The notes under the pieces are model-generated. The model saw only the letters and a program-made list of their open reading frames with translations. It made no database searches and was not told the origin of the DNA. Positions 44,861 to 55,134 of a DNA stretch of 64,000 nucleotides are shown here, piece after piece. The stretch is from Rana temporaria (Eukaryota; Chordata; Amphibia; Anura; Ranidae): positions 160,832,956 to 160,896,955 of the forward strand of contig NC_053494.1 in NCBI RefSeq assembly GCF_905171775.1, read 5' to 3'. Each line of letters begins with the position of its first letter. Positions within the stretch are counted from its first letter, which is position 1. A program made the translations under genes and the position numbers.

Positions 44861-46035
44861 TTTTTTAAGAATAGGGAATGGTTAAATCCCCTGTCAATGT
44901 GCCACCTGTGTGTTAATGGTGTTAATGAAAAGATTTCACTTCACTTCCTGTCTTTTAAGAACAGGAAGTGAGGGGGAATCTCTTAAAAGTTGTCACCGCA
45001 CAATGTGTCCCCTTTTCTATTTCCCTCCATTCCTATTCTGTTGACATTTTCACTCCCAGTGACAAGGATTACCAGGTCCAAAAGAGATGGTAAATCTCCC
45101 CAGCAGGCACATAAACAGCAACCCACAAAAAAAAAGGGGGGGGGTTCTAACCCCTCACTACTCTATTCCAAAAAAAAAATTGGGGTATTCAGATACACTT
45201 TTCCAAATTGCTCTTCATGTAAAAAAAAATGTAAATATGATATATTGACATATTAGATATATAACATATTGATATCATACTTATATTTTCTCAGTTTCAA
45301 AATCCCCAGATAAGAATCACTCATGTCATAAATGACCTGAAAACTCTAATTACAATTATTCATAACAAACAAATAAAAGCAATCATACTGCAATGTAGCG
45401 AGGCATCAACATTCCAAGTTTAAATCTGTCTATTGAGAAAACCTATTTTCGACTATTCTTTAGGGACCTCTAAACAGTGCATGAATTCAATGCATACAAC
45501 ATTTACAAAACTTCATTACAAATTGAAACATTCTGAACTCCCATTTTTCTTCCTATGAGAGTTCACCTTTTCTTGTAATTTATTTTTTAGCAGAATAATG
45601 TTGCAACAAGAAAAGTGCATGTATGCAAAAGCCATTTATCATCAGCCACTTCTGTGCTTACAACTCACTGAGGTAATTTAGGTGCTTTTAATCGAAAGAA
45701 AGTTCAGGTTGATATGAAGTGCTTTTCTTTCCCCGATAGGTTTTTAATGGAAAATGTTGTAAATCAGATGAAACCAAATAAATCTTTTTATTTTTCTGAT
45801 TATTGGTCAATGCAGAATATAAAATAGAAATCCATCCTGTGACTATCCTATACAAGGTCTCCCATAGGTGCAGCTAATTGAATAACCTTCTTTGTTGGCG
45901 CTATTATCTTTAGTGTATAATTTTTTTTTTTTTTTTTGGGCTATGAAATCAAAAAAAAAATATGATGGATAGAGTGTGGTACAGTTAAAAAAAAAAATAT
46001 CTGATTTTATTTTAGAAATGCGTAAAGAGAATAAA
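44861..46035. other. Dispersed repeat fragment, then AT-rich single-copy DNA
   Basis: 44930-45080 carries the ACTTCCTGTCTTTTAAGAAC-AGGAAGT hairpin and AAATCTCCCCAGCAGGCAC block of the dispersed family seen at 8281 and 30308. From 45150 to 46035 nothing was recognised apart from A and T runs. Confidence 0.4.
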
Positions 46036-46313
46036 GCCTTGTAAACACGATCAGTCCATCCGATGAGAACGGTCTGAAGGACCGTTGTCATCAGTTAACC
46101 GATGAAGCTGACTGATGGTCCGTCGCGCCCACACACCATCGGTTAAATAACCAATCGTGTCAGAACGCGGTGACGTAAAACACAACGACGTGCTGAAAAA
46201 AATGAAGTTCAATGGTTCCAAGCATGCGTCGACTTGATTCTGAGCATGCCTGGATTTTTAACCGACGGACGTGCCTACAAACGATCGGTTTTGACCTATC
46301 GGTTAGGAATCCA
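46036..46313 (+). mobile_element. GTACACACGA-type MITE, CATCCGATGAG module, right end lost
   Basis: The left end GCCTTGTAAACACGATCAGT is followed by CATCCGATGAGAACGG and the shared core AGAACGCGGTGACGTAAAAC with GAGCATGCCTGG. It stops at GGTTAGGAATCCAT and lacks the mirrored right end. The same subfamily occurs at 63706. Confidence 0.8.
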
Positions 46314-46600
46314 TACGTCCAAATATATTTATTTATTCAAAGGAGTCCAAGGACAACGCAGACTACTGTCCAACACATTTCCGGGACTATAAGGTTATAG
46401 TCCTCATCAGGGCCAAATGGAATATAAAGTTGTATATGTATATCATATAATGGAAATAATGATGATAATAAGAAAGAAGAGAATATAAAGATGAGGGTAA
46501 GTATAAAATAGAACTAAAAAGGTACTTGTGTATAAAATTCCTTTCCTGGTTATAAAACATCATAGGGCTTGCATATATAAAAAAGAAAATAGTATAAAAA
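46314..46600. repeat. Dispersed repeat fragment (ATAAGGTTATAGTCCTCATCAGG)
   Basis: ACGCAGACTACTGTCCAACAC and CCGGGACTATAAGGTTATAG, then CCTCATCAGGG, resemble the ACGCGTTTCG/CCTCAGG type tail of frog repeats seen near 39975 and 52580. Beyond 46430 the sequence is AT-rich. Confidence 0.35.
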
Positions 46601-47312
46601 ATTGAAAATACTTACCGTAATTTTCCTTTCCTGATAATCTCCATGGCAGCATACGTTTGGGTAGCCCCGCCCTCATTCTTACCCCATAGGACCCCACTCC
46701 CATAAATTTTCATGTTCAGTACCTAGTCTACTCATGGAACCCATCAGGAAAGTAAGATTACAGAAAGTATTTAATAGGACATTTACTGTTTTCCTGACAG
46801 GCTCCATGGCAGTATACATTTGGCAACTAACTAGCCCAAAAAAAAGGGTGGGATTTCCGGTAAAATGTAAGGTTTATAACATAACACCTAGGATCCCAGA
46901 GCAGGAACAGAAGCTGCAGAAACCATTCTGGGCACACTTAATGGTCACCCGCTGATAGCAGGGTATCGGACCAGCACAAACGTCTGCCATTGGCTTGGCC
47001 TCCATTTGGCAGGTATAGATTTTCTTTGCACGTGTGCCATAACACTGCCCCGCTGATAGCTGGGGACTTGGTGACCACCGGAGCCATCCTGGAAGATTTC
47101 TGGACACCATAGGACACCACAAGGCACTCCTGACGTCCGCACATCCCCACATGAGACCCCGCCACCGATACGTCCAAAAGGTAAGAGAACTTTATACGAA
47201 ATGGTCCTATGAGTGAGGACAAAAAAATGTATGCTACAGCCTTAAAATGTATGCTACTCAAATGTATGCTGCCATGGGAGCCTGTCAGGAAAGAAATATT
47301 ATACAGGAGGAT
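46601..47312. mobile_element. Element with CCTTTCCTGATAATCTCCATGG-type inverted ends
   Basis: TTTCCTTTCCTGATAATCTC with CATGGCAGCATACGTTTGG at 46622-46662 is mirrored by AAATGTATGCTGCCATGGG and GCCTGTCAGGAAAGAAA at 47258-47300. A third copy of the motif, TTTCCTGACAGGCTCCATGG, lies internally at 46792-46811. CACCCGCTGATAGCAGGG and CCCGCTGATAGCTGGGG form further internal repeats. The superfamily is not known to me. Confidence 0.6.
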
Positions 47313-47348
47313 AGCAGTAAAAAAAATAAGATCTAAAGGGCACCTTAA

Positions 47349-48089
47349 CCGCTTGCCGACCAGCCGCCTTAATTATACTGTGGTAGGTTGGCGCGATTGC
47401 TCAAATCGCCATAGGTGTATATCGGCCACTTTAAAAGCAATAGGGGGCATGCATTGGTGCCCCTGCGGTGCTACGCCGGAGCCGATTCGTGTGTCCGCCG
47501 GTCACACGCAATCGCTCCATAGAGAGCCAAAACGGGGATCTGTGTATGTAAACAAACAGATCCCCATTCTGTTTATATGGCTTTTTATGGCATTTATATG
47601 GCTTTTTTTTTACTAGTAATGTTGGTGATCTGCGTTTTTTTGTGGTATTGCAACGTTGCCGCAGACTGGTCGGACACTTTGACGCATTTTTGGGACCATT
47701 AACTTTCTCAGAGTGAACAGTGCTATAAATATGCTCTGATTACTATGTAAATGTCACTGGCAGGGAAGGGATTAACACTAGGGGGTGATCAAGGTGTAAC
47801 TGTGTTCCCTATTGTGTGTTCTAACTGTGGGGGGAAGGGGACTCACTATAGGAGATGACAGATCGTGTTTTCTACTTTGTAGAAAGACACAATCTGTACT
47901 TCTCTCCTAAGACAGCATGGAGATTTGTGTGTTTACACACACAAATCCGCTCATGCACGCAATCACGCGTGGCCGGTGGCTATCGTGCGCCCTCTGGTGG
48001 CTCTCCTGGGTGAAGCCGTATATATATGGGATTTCGACCAGGAGAGCCATTCTGCCGCAGTATATCTGGGTGAGCCGGTTGGGAACCAG
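47349..48089 (+). mobile_element. TTAACC element (CCGCTTGCCGACCAG ends)
   Basis: TTAA at 47345-47348 and 48090-48093 enclose CCGCTTGCCGACCAGCC and GCCGGTTGGGAACCAG. The centre TTTTTACTAGTAATGTTGGT, CATTTTTGGGACCATTA and CACTGGCAGGGAAGGG matches 13408-14348 in order. It ends with GAGAGCCATTCTGCCGCAG. Confidence 0.85.
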
Positions 48090-48093
48090 TTAA

Positions 48094-48575
48094 CATTTTT
48101 GTGATTTTTCCTTTAAGAAAAAAATGCTTAAAGAAAGAAATACAAGTGCAATCCTTTGCGTGTGTGGATATCATGTAGAAGAGCAAAGACACCATAAAAG
48201 GAAGTTTCCCAGTAATGTTTGTCATTTTTTAATAATTAAGTTATGCCATATGACTATTTTGGACTGAATATTGCTTAGATGTTTTGTTCATAGTCTGAAA
48301 TAACTAGGAACTAGGACGAAGGAATATAACTGATATATATATACTGTAGATATATATCTATATATATCTATATATATATCTATATATATAGATATATAAA
48401 GATATAGATTTATATATATATATATATTCAAAATAAAAAAAATAAAAGTTGAAATATATGTAAACATTTCATTTTTATCATTATGGATCTTTTGTCATCT
48501 GTGTGAGAACATTTTCTGACGCCTCAACGGGAAGGAAGAGGATAGCTTTCCAGTGTGAGGGAAATCCACTCTAAA
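48094..48575. other. AT-rich DNA with TA microsatellite
   Basis: No gene was seen. A TATATATC/TATATA microsatellite occupies about 48331-48427. Confidence 0.6.
48331..48427. repeat. TATATC/TA microsatellite
   Basis: Repeated TATATATC and TATAGATA words grade into pure TA, forming a partly self-complementary tract. Confidence 0.9.
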
Positions 48576-48845
48576 GCCTCGTACACACGGCCGAGGAACT
48601 CGACGTGCCAAACACATCGAGTTCCTCGGCCAGTTCAGCACTGAAGCCGCCGAGGAGCTCGGCGGGACGAGAGCTCCCATAGAACAACGAGGAAATAGAG
48701 AACATGTTCTCTATTTCCTCGCCGAGCTCCTCGTCGGCTTCCTCGGCTGAAAGTGTACACACGACCAGTTTCCTCGGCAGAATTCAGCCAGAAACTCGGT
48801 CGGAAGCTGAATTCTGCCGAGGAAACTGGTCGTGTGTACGGGGCC
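48576..48845. mobile_element. Short GTACACACGA-type MITE, TCCTCGGC module
   Basis: GCCTCGTACACACGGCCGAG and, reverse-complemented on the right, GGCCCCGTACACACGACCAG are the ends. Inside, TTCCTCG(G/C)C modules form nested hairpins including AACATGTTCTCTATTTCCTC with its partner. At 270 bp it lacks the GGTGACGT core and pairs in length with 52047-52313. It directly abuts the next MITE. Confidence 0.85.
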
Positions 48846-48848
48846 TTA

Positions 48849-49268
48849 TGCCGCGTATACACGGTCAGAATTTCCGACAAGAAAAGTTCAATGTGAGCTT
48901 TTGGTCGGAAATTCCAACCATGTGTAGGCCCTATCGGACCTTTTCTGTTGGAATCTCCGACAGCAAAAATTTGAGAGCTGGTTCTCAAATTTTTTGACGG
49001 GAAATGTTCTTGTCGGAAATTCTGATCGTCTGTATGCAATTCCGATGCACAAAATAAATGCATGCTCTGAATCAATTTGACGCATGCTCGGAATCATTGG
49101 ACTTCATTTTCCTCAGCTCGTTGTAGTGTTGTACGTCACCGCGTTCTTGAAGGCCGGAATTTCCGACAACATTTGTGTGACTGTGTGTATGCAACACAAG
49201 TTTGAGCCAAAATTACGTCTGAAAAAAATCCATGGTTTGTCGGAATTTCCGATCGTGTGTACGCGGCA
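48849..49268 (-). mobile_element. GTACACACGA-type MITE, GGAATTTCC module
   Basis: The ends TGCCGCGTATACACGGTCAG and TGCCGCGTACACACGATCGG (right, reverse-complemented) match the element at 12261-12686, here in opposite orientation. The core TTGTACGTCACCGCGTTCTTG is at 49128-49148. TTA lies on both sides (48846-48848 and 49269-49271). Confidence 0.87.
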
Positions 49269-50028
49269 TTAGACAGTTGCCAAACAAATGTCCCTATTGG
49301 AAGATTTCCCCTCTATTCCTGTTCTGGTAAAAACTCATTCTTTCTATTTTCCCTGATTACCAGTGTTGTGGAAGTGAAGGTACCTCAACATTTTGGATTT
49401 ACCTTCATGTCCATGACACTGGTAATTAGGGCAGTTAGAGAGAATGGGACTCCCCAATAGGCACACAGACAGCAATTATAACCTGACAATGGTTTTACCC
49501 CCACACCACTCCACCTAAATTAAAAAAAAATGCCTTTAGTTATAATTTAATTGCAGAGAGGTCTGTAATGGCGTTTACATCAATACAAACTAATAATGAA
49601 AGAAAAAAGGTTCCTGTGTGCTTTTAAACAGGGAAGCATGGTTTAAGAAAAAGCTCACCCATCCATTTCCTAATTGTAATGCATGTCACTAGTCTTAATG
49701 TACATTATTCATTTACCTAATTACATGCTCCACTGACAGAGGAATTTATCAACAAACATAAAATTCAGTCAGTTGTATCGTTTTCTATTTAAGAAAAAGA
49801 GGGGGGAGGGGTGACATTAGCATTCAAATATGTTTAATGGTTATATACCTGGATAAGAGACCCTTATTACTTGTCACAAGAGCCGTTATCAAGTACTAAA
49901 AGTATTAGTTCATATTCTTATCATATCCCTAGTAACAGATATTTTCTGTTTTCTTGTAACATTGATTGAAATTACTGAATAACATCAGATCTTCAAGTAC
50001 AGTAAATAATCATAAATGTTAAAGCAAC
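49269..50028. other. Dispersed repeat fragment, then AT-rich DNA
   Basis: 49285-49470 contains ATTGGAAGATTTCCCCTCTA and GACTCCCCAATAGGCACACAG words of the dispersed family at 8281 and 30308. The remainder shows nothing recognisable. Confidence 0.35.
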
Positions 50029-50631
50029 TGTCACGTTCCTTGGTTCGTAAGCCTGACGTGTAGATGAGAGCCACTCATAGCACCATGGCTTGTGGGTCAC
50101 TGAAGGTGATACAGCTGCCACAGAAGCACAGTGACGTAGGAGTACCTGAGATCAGTCCAGAAGTTTGTATGGCTGGTTGTCCGTGGACAGATGTGCAATA
50201 GGCAGGCCGGTGGTGGTTTAGGCAAACCAGAGCCGTGGCAGGCTGGGATCGCCGCTGGAGCAGGAACCTGATGCGATTTGCAGAGCAGAGCTGTGACAGG
50301 CTGGATGAGCAGGTGCAGGGTCAGGCAAGCTGGGTCGGTAATGTTTGGGCAGATAAACAGAGCAGCAGGCAGAAGAGGAGTCCAAAACAAGCCGGGGTCA
50401 AGCAAACAGTGTTAGTGAGTACAAGCCAGAACAAGATCAGAGGTAAGCACAAGTAACAGGGCAGAACACACAGAAGCGGCAGACCAAACAGCAAAGAGTC
50501 CTTGGTGCACTCAGTTTAAATAGCCCCTTTGGCACCAGCGTTAGTGACAAGCGCGCATGCGTGCGCCAACAAGCGGCGAGAGTGTGCGTATGCCGTGCAA
50601 TTCCTGCTGCACAGACATGCCTTTCCTGACA
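50029..50631 (-). mobile_element. Solo LTR, TGTCA...TGACA
   Basis: The 603-bp block has TGTCACGTTCCTTGG on the left and CCTTTCCTGACA on the right, so TGTCA is mirrored. The 5-mers GCAAC and CCAAC flank it, one mismatch from a 5-bp duplication. On the minus strand a CTATTTAAACTG box (about 50514-50525) sits where a promoter TATA would be, so the LTR is read leftwards. Ty3/gypsy is likely from size and ends, but no internal genes are present. Confidence 0.7.
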
Positions 50632-51171
50632 CCAACTATTGCTGAGTTAAAAAAAAAATATGGTTGCTAACAGTTGAGGATTGCCAGGGACATTCCCGGA
50701 AATTAGACAGTTGTCTCGGTCTGAGCCTGTTCCAGGCAGAATCCCCAAAAATAGGCTCTGCCATGGACAGCGGGAGTTTGCCCACATAAAGAGATATGCT
50801 TAGAGCCAGCACCACAGTGTTTTGCTCTCCTATCTCACAATCTCGCATTCTCTCCTCCCTCGGCCTCAGTAATGGTTTGGAGCACTGTCTGGGTCTCTCA
50901 CTGAGCCAGGGCTGAAACTAGTAATGGAAGACACGTGCAGGCCAGCACTGTGCACAGGGCGCCAACGCGCCAACCTCTAGTTCCTGTCGTGCTGGTTCTC
51001 ATCTGACAGGTCAGTGATCTCTGTGCTCCTGCCGTTGCAGCTAGACTTTCTTCTCCAATAGTCACTCCCCTCCGCTCTGGTCCAGATCTTCTATTCTACT
51101 CCTCTTTCACTCCTCCCAGTCATCTTGGTCCAGCCTCACCTGGTCTCTTTTTTGCTCCTCTTCTTCCACAC
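50632..51171. other. Spacer between two solo LTRs, nothing recognised
   Basis: No gag, protease or reverse transcriptase wording lies in this 540-bp interval, so the two LTRs are not the ends of an intact provirus. It contains several CTCTCCT/CACTCC runs. Confidence 0.4.
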
Positions 51172-51767
51172 TGTCACGTACCTGAAAGGAGACTGAGTTG
51201 ATGAGGTCGGCCTCTCTTATATCTTCTGTCCTGGCCCCACTGAAGATGAGACAGAGGAAGCTGAGGGACAGATGGGACATGAGTGCCTGATGTTGATTGC
51301 AGAACCTGTAGCATAGAGTGTGACTCCAATTAAACTGTGGATCCAGAGAAACAGGAACAGTGGTAACGTGTGAAAGCCTGGTCCACGTTAAAGGGGCACT
51401 CCACTCATGTTGATGGTTCTGGGCTGGCAGAAGCAGAATCTCAGGATCAGGGTTGTCAACAGGCTGCAGCGGGGTACCCAAACATTTGCAGAGCCAGAGT
51501 CAGGAACGGAGCCAGGTCAAAGATTAACAGCAGAACATAATCCACAGCCAAAATCAAGGAACACGCCAGGTCAGCAAAAGGGAGAACATGCAGGATCAGT
51601 CAGGATACAGGACACAGCTGAAGATCAGTCAGCAAAGAATAAGAGAATGAGCTCCCTTTAAATAGCCCATCTGGCGCCAAGAGGAATTGTGTCTGCACAT
51701 GCGTGTGCCTGTTAGCCATTCTTCGGGAAATACCATGCGCATGTGCACATCTATATGCCAAATGTCA
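51172..51767 (-). mobile_element. Second solo LTR of the same style
   Basis: TGTCACGTACCTG on the left and CCAAATGTCA on the right bound 596 bp. CACAC and CACAG flank it as a 5-bp duplication with one mismatch. CTTTAAATAGCCCATCTGGC (51656-51675) parallels TTTAAATAGCCCCTTTGGC in the first LTR, placing the TATA-like box on the minus strand in the same relative position. Confidence 0.68.
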
Positions 51768-51881
51768 CACAGGTATTCCCTAACACCCACCATGCACAGT
51801 TCCAGCACCGGAAGAGCTCTTTCTATAAGTGGGGGCTCTGATATTAAAGGGGATCTCTGATGGTAAAGTAGGGCTCTGATG

Positions 51882-52350
51882 GTAAAGTAGGGTTTAGAAC
51901 TACACTGCCCAATTTCTCACAGTCAGGACAGTGCTACATGTCAGCTAACAGCACTCTTTTACTTCTATCTTTTAGATAGAAGTAAAAAAAATGCTGTTGA
52001 CTGACAAAGATGGTATCTCCTTTTTTTCATGTAACACTGTCCTAAAGCCTCGTACACACGACCGAGGAACTTGACGGGCAAAACACATCGTTTTCCTCGT
52101 CAAGTTCCTTGTTAGGCTGTCGAGGAACTCGACAAGGCAAGTTTCTCCATTCCCGTCGAGGAAATAGAGAACATGCTCTCTTTTTGGCTCGTCGAGTTTC
52201 TCGACAGTTTCCTCGACGAAAATGTACACACGACCGGTTTCCTCAGCAAAACAATATCTCCCAGCAAGTTTCTTGCTGGTTTTTGCCGAGAAACTCAGTC
52301 GTGTGTACGAGGCCTGACTGTGGCAAATTGGGCAGTGCAGCTTTAAATCC
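51882..52350. mobile_element. Palindromic MITE split by a GTACACACGA MITE
   Basis: The left arm CACTGCCCAATTTCTCACAG (51907-51926) pairs with CTGTGGCAAATTGGGCAGTG (52318-52337). Within the left part, CAACAGC/TTACTTCTATC arms fold together (51945-52005). The copy at 52047-52313 sits between ACACTGTCCT and GACTGTGG, so it interrupted the palindrome. Confidence 0.65.
52047..52313. mobile_element. Short GTACACACGA-type MITE, TTCCTCGACG module
   Basis: GCCTCGTACACACGACCGAG and, reverse-complemented, GCCTCGTACACACGACTGAG are the ends. Inner CGAGGAA/TTCCTCG modules and GTGTACACACGACCGG-like repeats occur as in 28731-29337, but the GGTGACGT core is absent. Confidence 0.85.
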
Positions 52351-52762
52351 AGTTTCTCACAGTCACTCCTTGCTGACACCATCACTAAGACCCCTTTCAC
52401 ACAATGGATCTGGTCAGGTATGCCTGTCAGTTCTTCAGGCGGATCTGATGGGGCGGTCCATCAAATGGTTTTCAAAAGTGAAATACAAACATAGACGTGT
52501 ACAAAAAAAAAAAACGGGTCATTTATACAGAAATCCCAGTGTTTGACAAACGTTTAAAGAATGTTTTCTCCTATCTAACTGACGCATTTCAGGTATATAA
52601 TCTTTCCTCAGGAGTATTTATCAAGAAGATGCTCACATTTAATGGTTTCCCCTCAGATCTATGACGAGGTATAGCCGTAAAATATAAGAGCGTCCACTAA
52701 TGTGGAACCCCAGAACTTCCCCACGGAGGTCCCTCCAAGCAGTTGGGGCTGCTAGTGTTCAG

Positions 52763-53193
52763 TCTCGTACACACAATCAGATTTTTCGCAGACAAAGCCT
52801 TGGACTTTTGTCTGAAGGGCGTTGGCCAGGAACTTGTCTTGCATGCAAATGGCACACAATTGTCGGCCAACAAACACAAACGTAGTTACGCACTACGTGG
52901 TTTTTAGTACCACCCTTTGGGCACCTTCTGCTAATGTTGTGTTTGGTGAGCATTGCTTCCGAGCATGCGTGTTTGTACTTTGTTTTTTTTTGTTAAATGG
53001 ACTTGTGTACACACGATTGGAAAATCTAACAACAGACCGCTGTCCACGGAAAATTTTGTAACCTGTCATCCAACATTTGTCCACGGAAAATCTGACAACA
53101 ATTGTCCGATGGAGCGTACAAACGGTCGGATTTTCTGCCAACAGGCTGTCAACACACAATTCCCGTCGGAAAATCCGATCGTGTGCACAAGGT
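52763..53193 (+). mobile_element. GTACACACGA-type MITE, GGATTTTCCG module
   Basis: The left end TCTCGTACACACAATCAGAT and the right end GGAAAATCCGATCGTGTGCAC are inverted. GGAAAATC(C/T)GAC modules recur at about 53048, 53084, 53128 and 53166, with ACACGATTGG and AAACGGTCGG motifs. A CCGAGCATGCGTG core word is at 52957-52969. Confidence 0.8.
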
Positions 53194-53315
53194 TTTCCAT
53201 TACCAAAAAATGGGTAAATGCTGTGTCTTAGAGAAGTGTGTGCTTGCTAGTAGATTATAGTAACTTGGGATGTCCTGTTCTCTGAATTGTATCCAGAAGT
53301 AGACCGATTCCTTAA

Positions 53316-53916
53316 AGCGGGGGTTCACCCTAAAACATCTATATACCGTTACTTCCAGCATACTGCTAACATCAACAGTATGCTGGATTTTTTTTTTTTG
53401 CGCTGTACTTACGTTTTTTTTTGTTCTTTTCACTCGGCTTCCGGGTTCTCGCTCCCCCGGGGGGTAGGCGTTCCTAAGATGAGGCATAGATGATTGACGT
53501 GCGGGTAAAGTGTGTCACGCCTTTCGAAAATATCCAAGATGGGACTCGGCACTTTACGGCGCCTGCGCAGACAGCTCTACACGGTAGGCGCAGGCGCCGT
53601 ATAGCGCCGTAAAGAGCCGAGTCCCCCTCGGATATTTTGGGAAGGCGTGACGCGCTTTACCCGCACGTCAATCATCTATGCCTCAAGCACAGAGCGTCTC
53701 CTGGGAGGATCAACACTCACTCCCAGGAGACATTGCGCAGAGCTCCCCGTCGGGGAAAAGGAGCGACAAGCCCACTCCCTGCAAGGAAGAAGACCCGTAA
53801 GTGAGGCTGAAGACAGGTAAGTGTACACATTTTTAAAAAAATGACAACGCTACAAGCCTTTATTAAGGCTGGAGATAGGTTAGCTAAAAAGTTCATTTTG
53901 AGGGTGAACCTCCGCT
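53316..53916. mobile_element. Complete T2-like element with a 206-bp palindrome
   Basis: TTAA at 53312-53315 and 53917-53920 bracket AGCGGGGGTTCACCCT and AGGGTGAACCTCCGCT. The interior 53480-53685 is a long inverted repeat. A truncated relative is at 18335-18632. Confidence 0.88.
53480..53685. repeat. 206-bp near-perfect palindrome
   Basis: The left arm starts TGAGGCATAGATGATTGACG and the right arm ends CGTCAATCATCTATGCCTCA. Arms of about 90 bp, including GACTCGGC...CTTTACGGCG and CGCCTGCGC pairs, are separated by about 15 bp around AGCTCTACACGGT. Confidence 0.92.
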
Positions 53917-54081
53917 TTAAGTGGCAGTATATAGATGTGTTCTATCTCTTCCAAGGCTCTGCATGGGAAACACATTGGGTAGAATGGAGAAAACATTCTT
54001 CAAACGTTTGTTAAACACCAAGATTTTGAGCCGTTTTTATTTTGTATATGTCTATGTTTGTATTTCACTTTTAAAAACTAT

Positions 54082-54558
54082 TTTAAAATGCTAAAATGAA
54101 TTGATATATTTTATACATATTTGTTGGTGTGGTGTTTGCCATTAAAGTCCCAGGTTCCTATGGGGGATACACTCTTTTTTGATTTATTTCTATAGATGTT
54201 CTCTATGGCACCCTTTGGGATCTAGTAAAACACATAAAAAAAAAGTTAGATCCTGAAGGCTCAGTTATACTGCTGTGACCTTTATGAAGGCAAAGAATCG
54301 CTGGTGGTGCAACCCAACAAGAGCGCCAGGCCAGGATAGCAAGCTTGTACTTTAAAAAAGCAATTCCCTGAATGCTGTTCTTATCCAGCTTTATGTTCTG
54401 AACTGTGACCCCCCATAGTTGTGGTTATTGTTATGGGCAATGATGAAACAAATCATGGCAGATGCAGCTGAAGCAAAACCCTGGGCAAATGGTTAAATTC
54501 ACAATTGAAATATATATATATATATATGTTTGGTGTTTTACCTACCAAAGGATGTGTA
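54082..54558. other. No gene recognised
   Basis: AT-rich, no transposon end and no coding signal recognised. A TATATA run lies near 54511-54527. Confidence 0.4.
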
Positions 54559-55016
54559 GTTGGTGTTGATTTACTAAAGGCAAATAAGTTCTTTACATTG
54601 CAACAGACGTTGCACTTTGCAAGGGAATTTGCCCCAGAGCTTAGTAAGTGTGATTTAATTTTACAAAGAATACCCAATTATGTGCAAGGAAATGTAAAAA
54701 AAATAAAAAAGTTTGCTTGCACATGATTGGATGAAGGAAGTCAACAGAGTGATTTTGTGACTGTAGATACCCAAGCTACTATTTATAGCACCAAATCCCG
54801 AGAAAGAATTAAACAGGCAATAATAGTATTGTGATTTTTTTAGGGTGCAGGAAAAAAGTTATATCAAGTAATTTATTTAAAAATATTTTTATTTTGAATA
54901 CCAAAATAAAAAACAATAAATGGAAGTGAATAAGGTCAACAGAGCTTCACCTTATTCACTAAGCTCTGGGGAAAATTCCCTTAGAAAATGCAACTTCCTT
55001 TGTAAAGTGAACAGGA
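54559..55016. mobile_element. MITE with TTGATTTACTAAAGGC end and inverted inner arms
   Basis: The left arm GCACTTTGCAAGGGAATTTG, CCCCAGAGCTTAGTAAGTG (54610-54651) is mirrored by CACTAAGCTCTGGGG and AATTCCCTTAGAAAATGC (54957-54990). GTGATTTAATTTTACAAAGA and GTGCAAGGAAATG follow. A fragment of the same family lies at 59508-59590. The outermost right end is eroded. Confidence 0.7.
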
Positions 55017-55134
55017 TGTGTATGCATGTGTGGTAAAGATGGTAAGCTCTTTGGGGAAAGGGGCTGATGTGAATGCACACTATATAAAGTGTTGTTAAAA
55101 TAGTTGGTCCTATTTAAATACCTCTAATAAATAA

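Larger units (their letters stand above)
52465..54081. mobile_element. Large inverted-repeat unit with two nested insertions
   Basis: The left arm 52465-52577 and right arm 53980-54081 are inverted copies: AAAAGTGAAATACAAACATA on the left matches the reverse complement of TATGTTTGTATTTCACTTTT on the right, and ACAAACGTTTAAAGAATGTT matches similarly. Between them lie a GTACACACGA MITE (52763-53193) and a T2-like element (53316-53916). Without these, the unit is about 585 bp. Class unknown. Confidence 0.7.

Noticed and set aside
48331..48427. Replication origin or promoter TATA cluster
   Set aside because: It is a plain TA-rich microsatellite without other supporting signals.
50029..51767. A provirus bounded by two LTRs
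   Set aside because: Each LTR has its own flanking duplication and the 540-bp interval has no retroviral or retrotransposon coding sequence.
53480..53685. Transcription terminator hairpin
   Set aside because: Rho-independent terminators do not apply to this nuclear genome; the palindrome belongs to a transposon.
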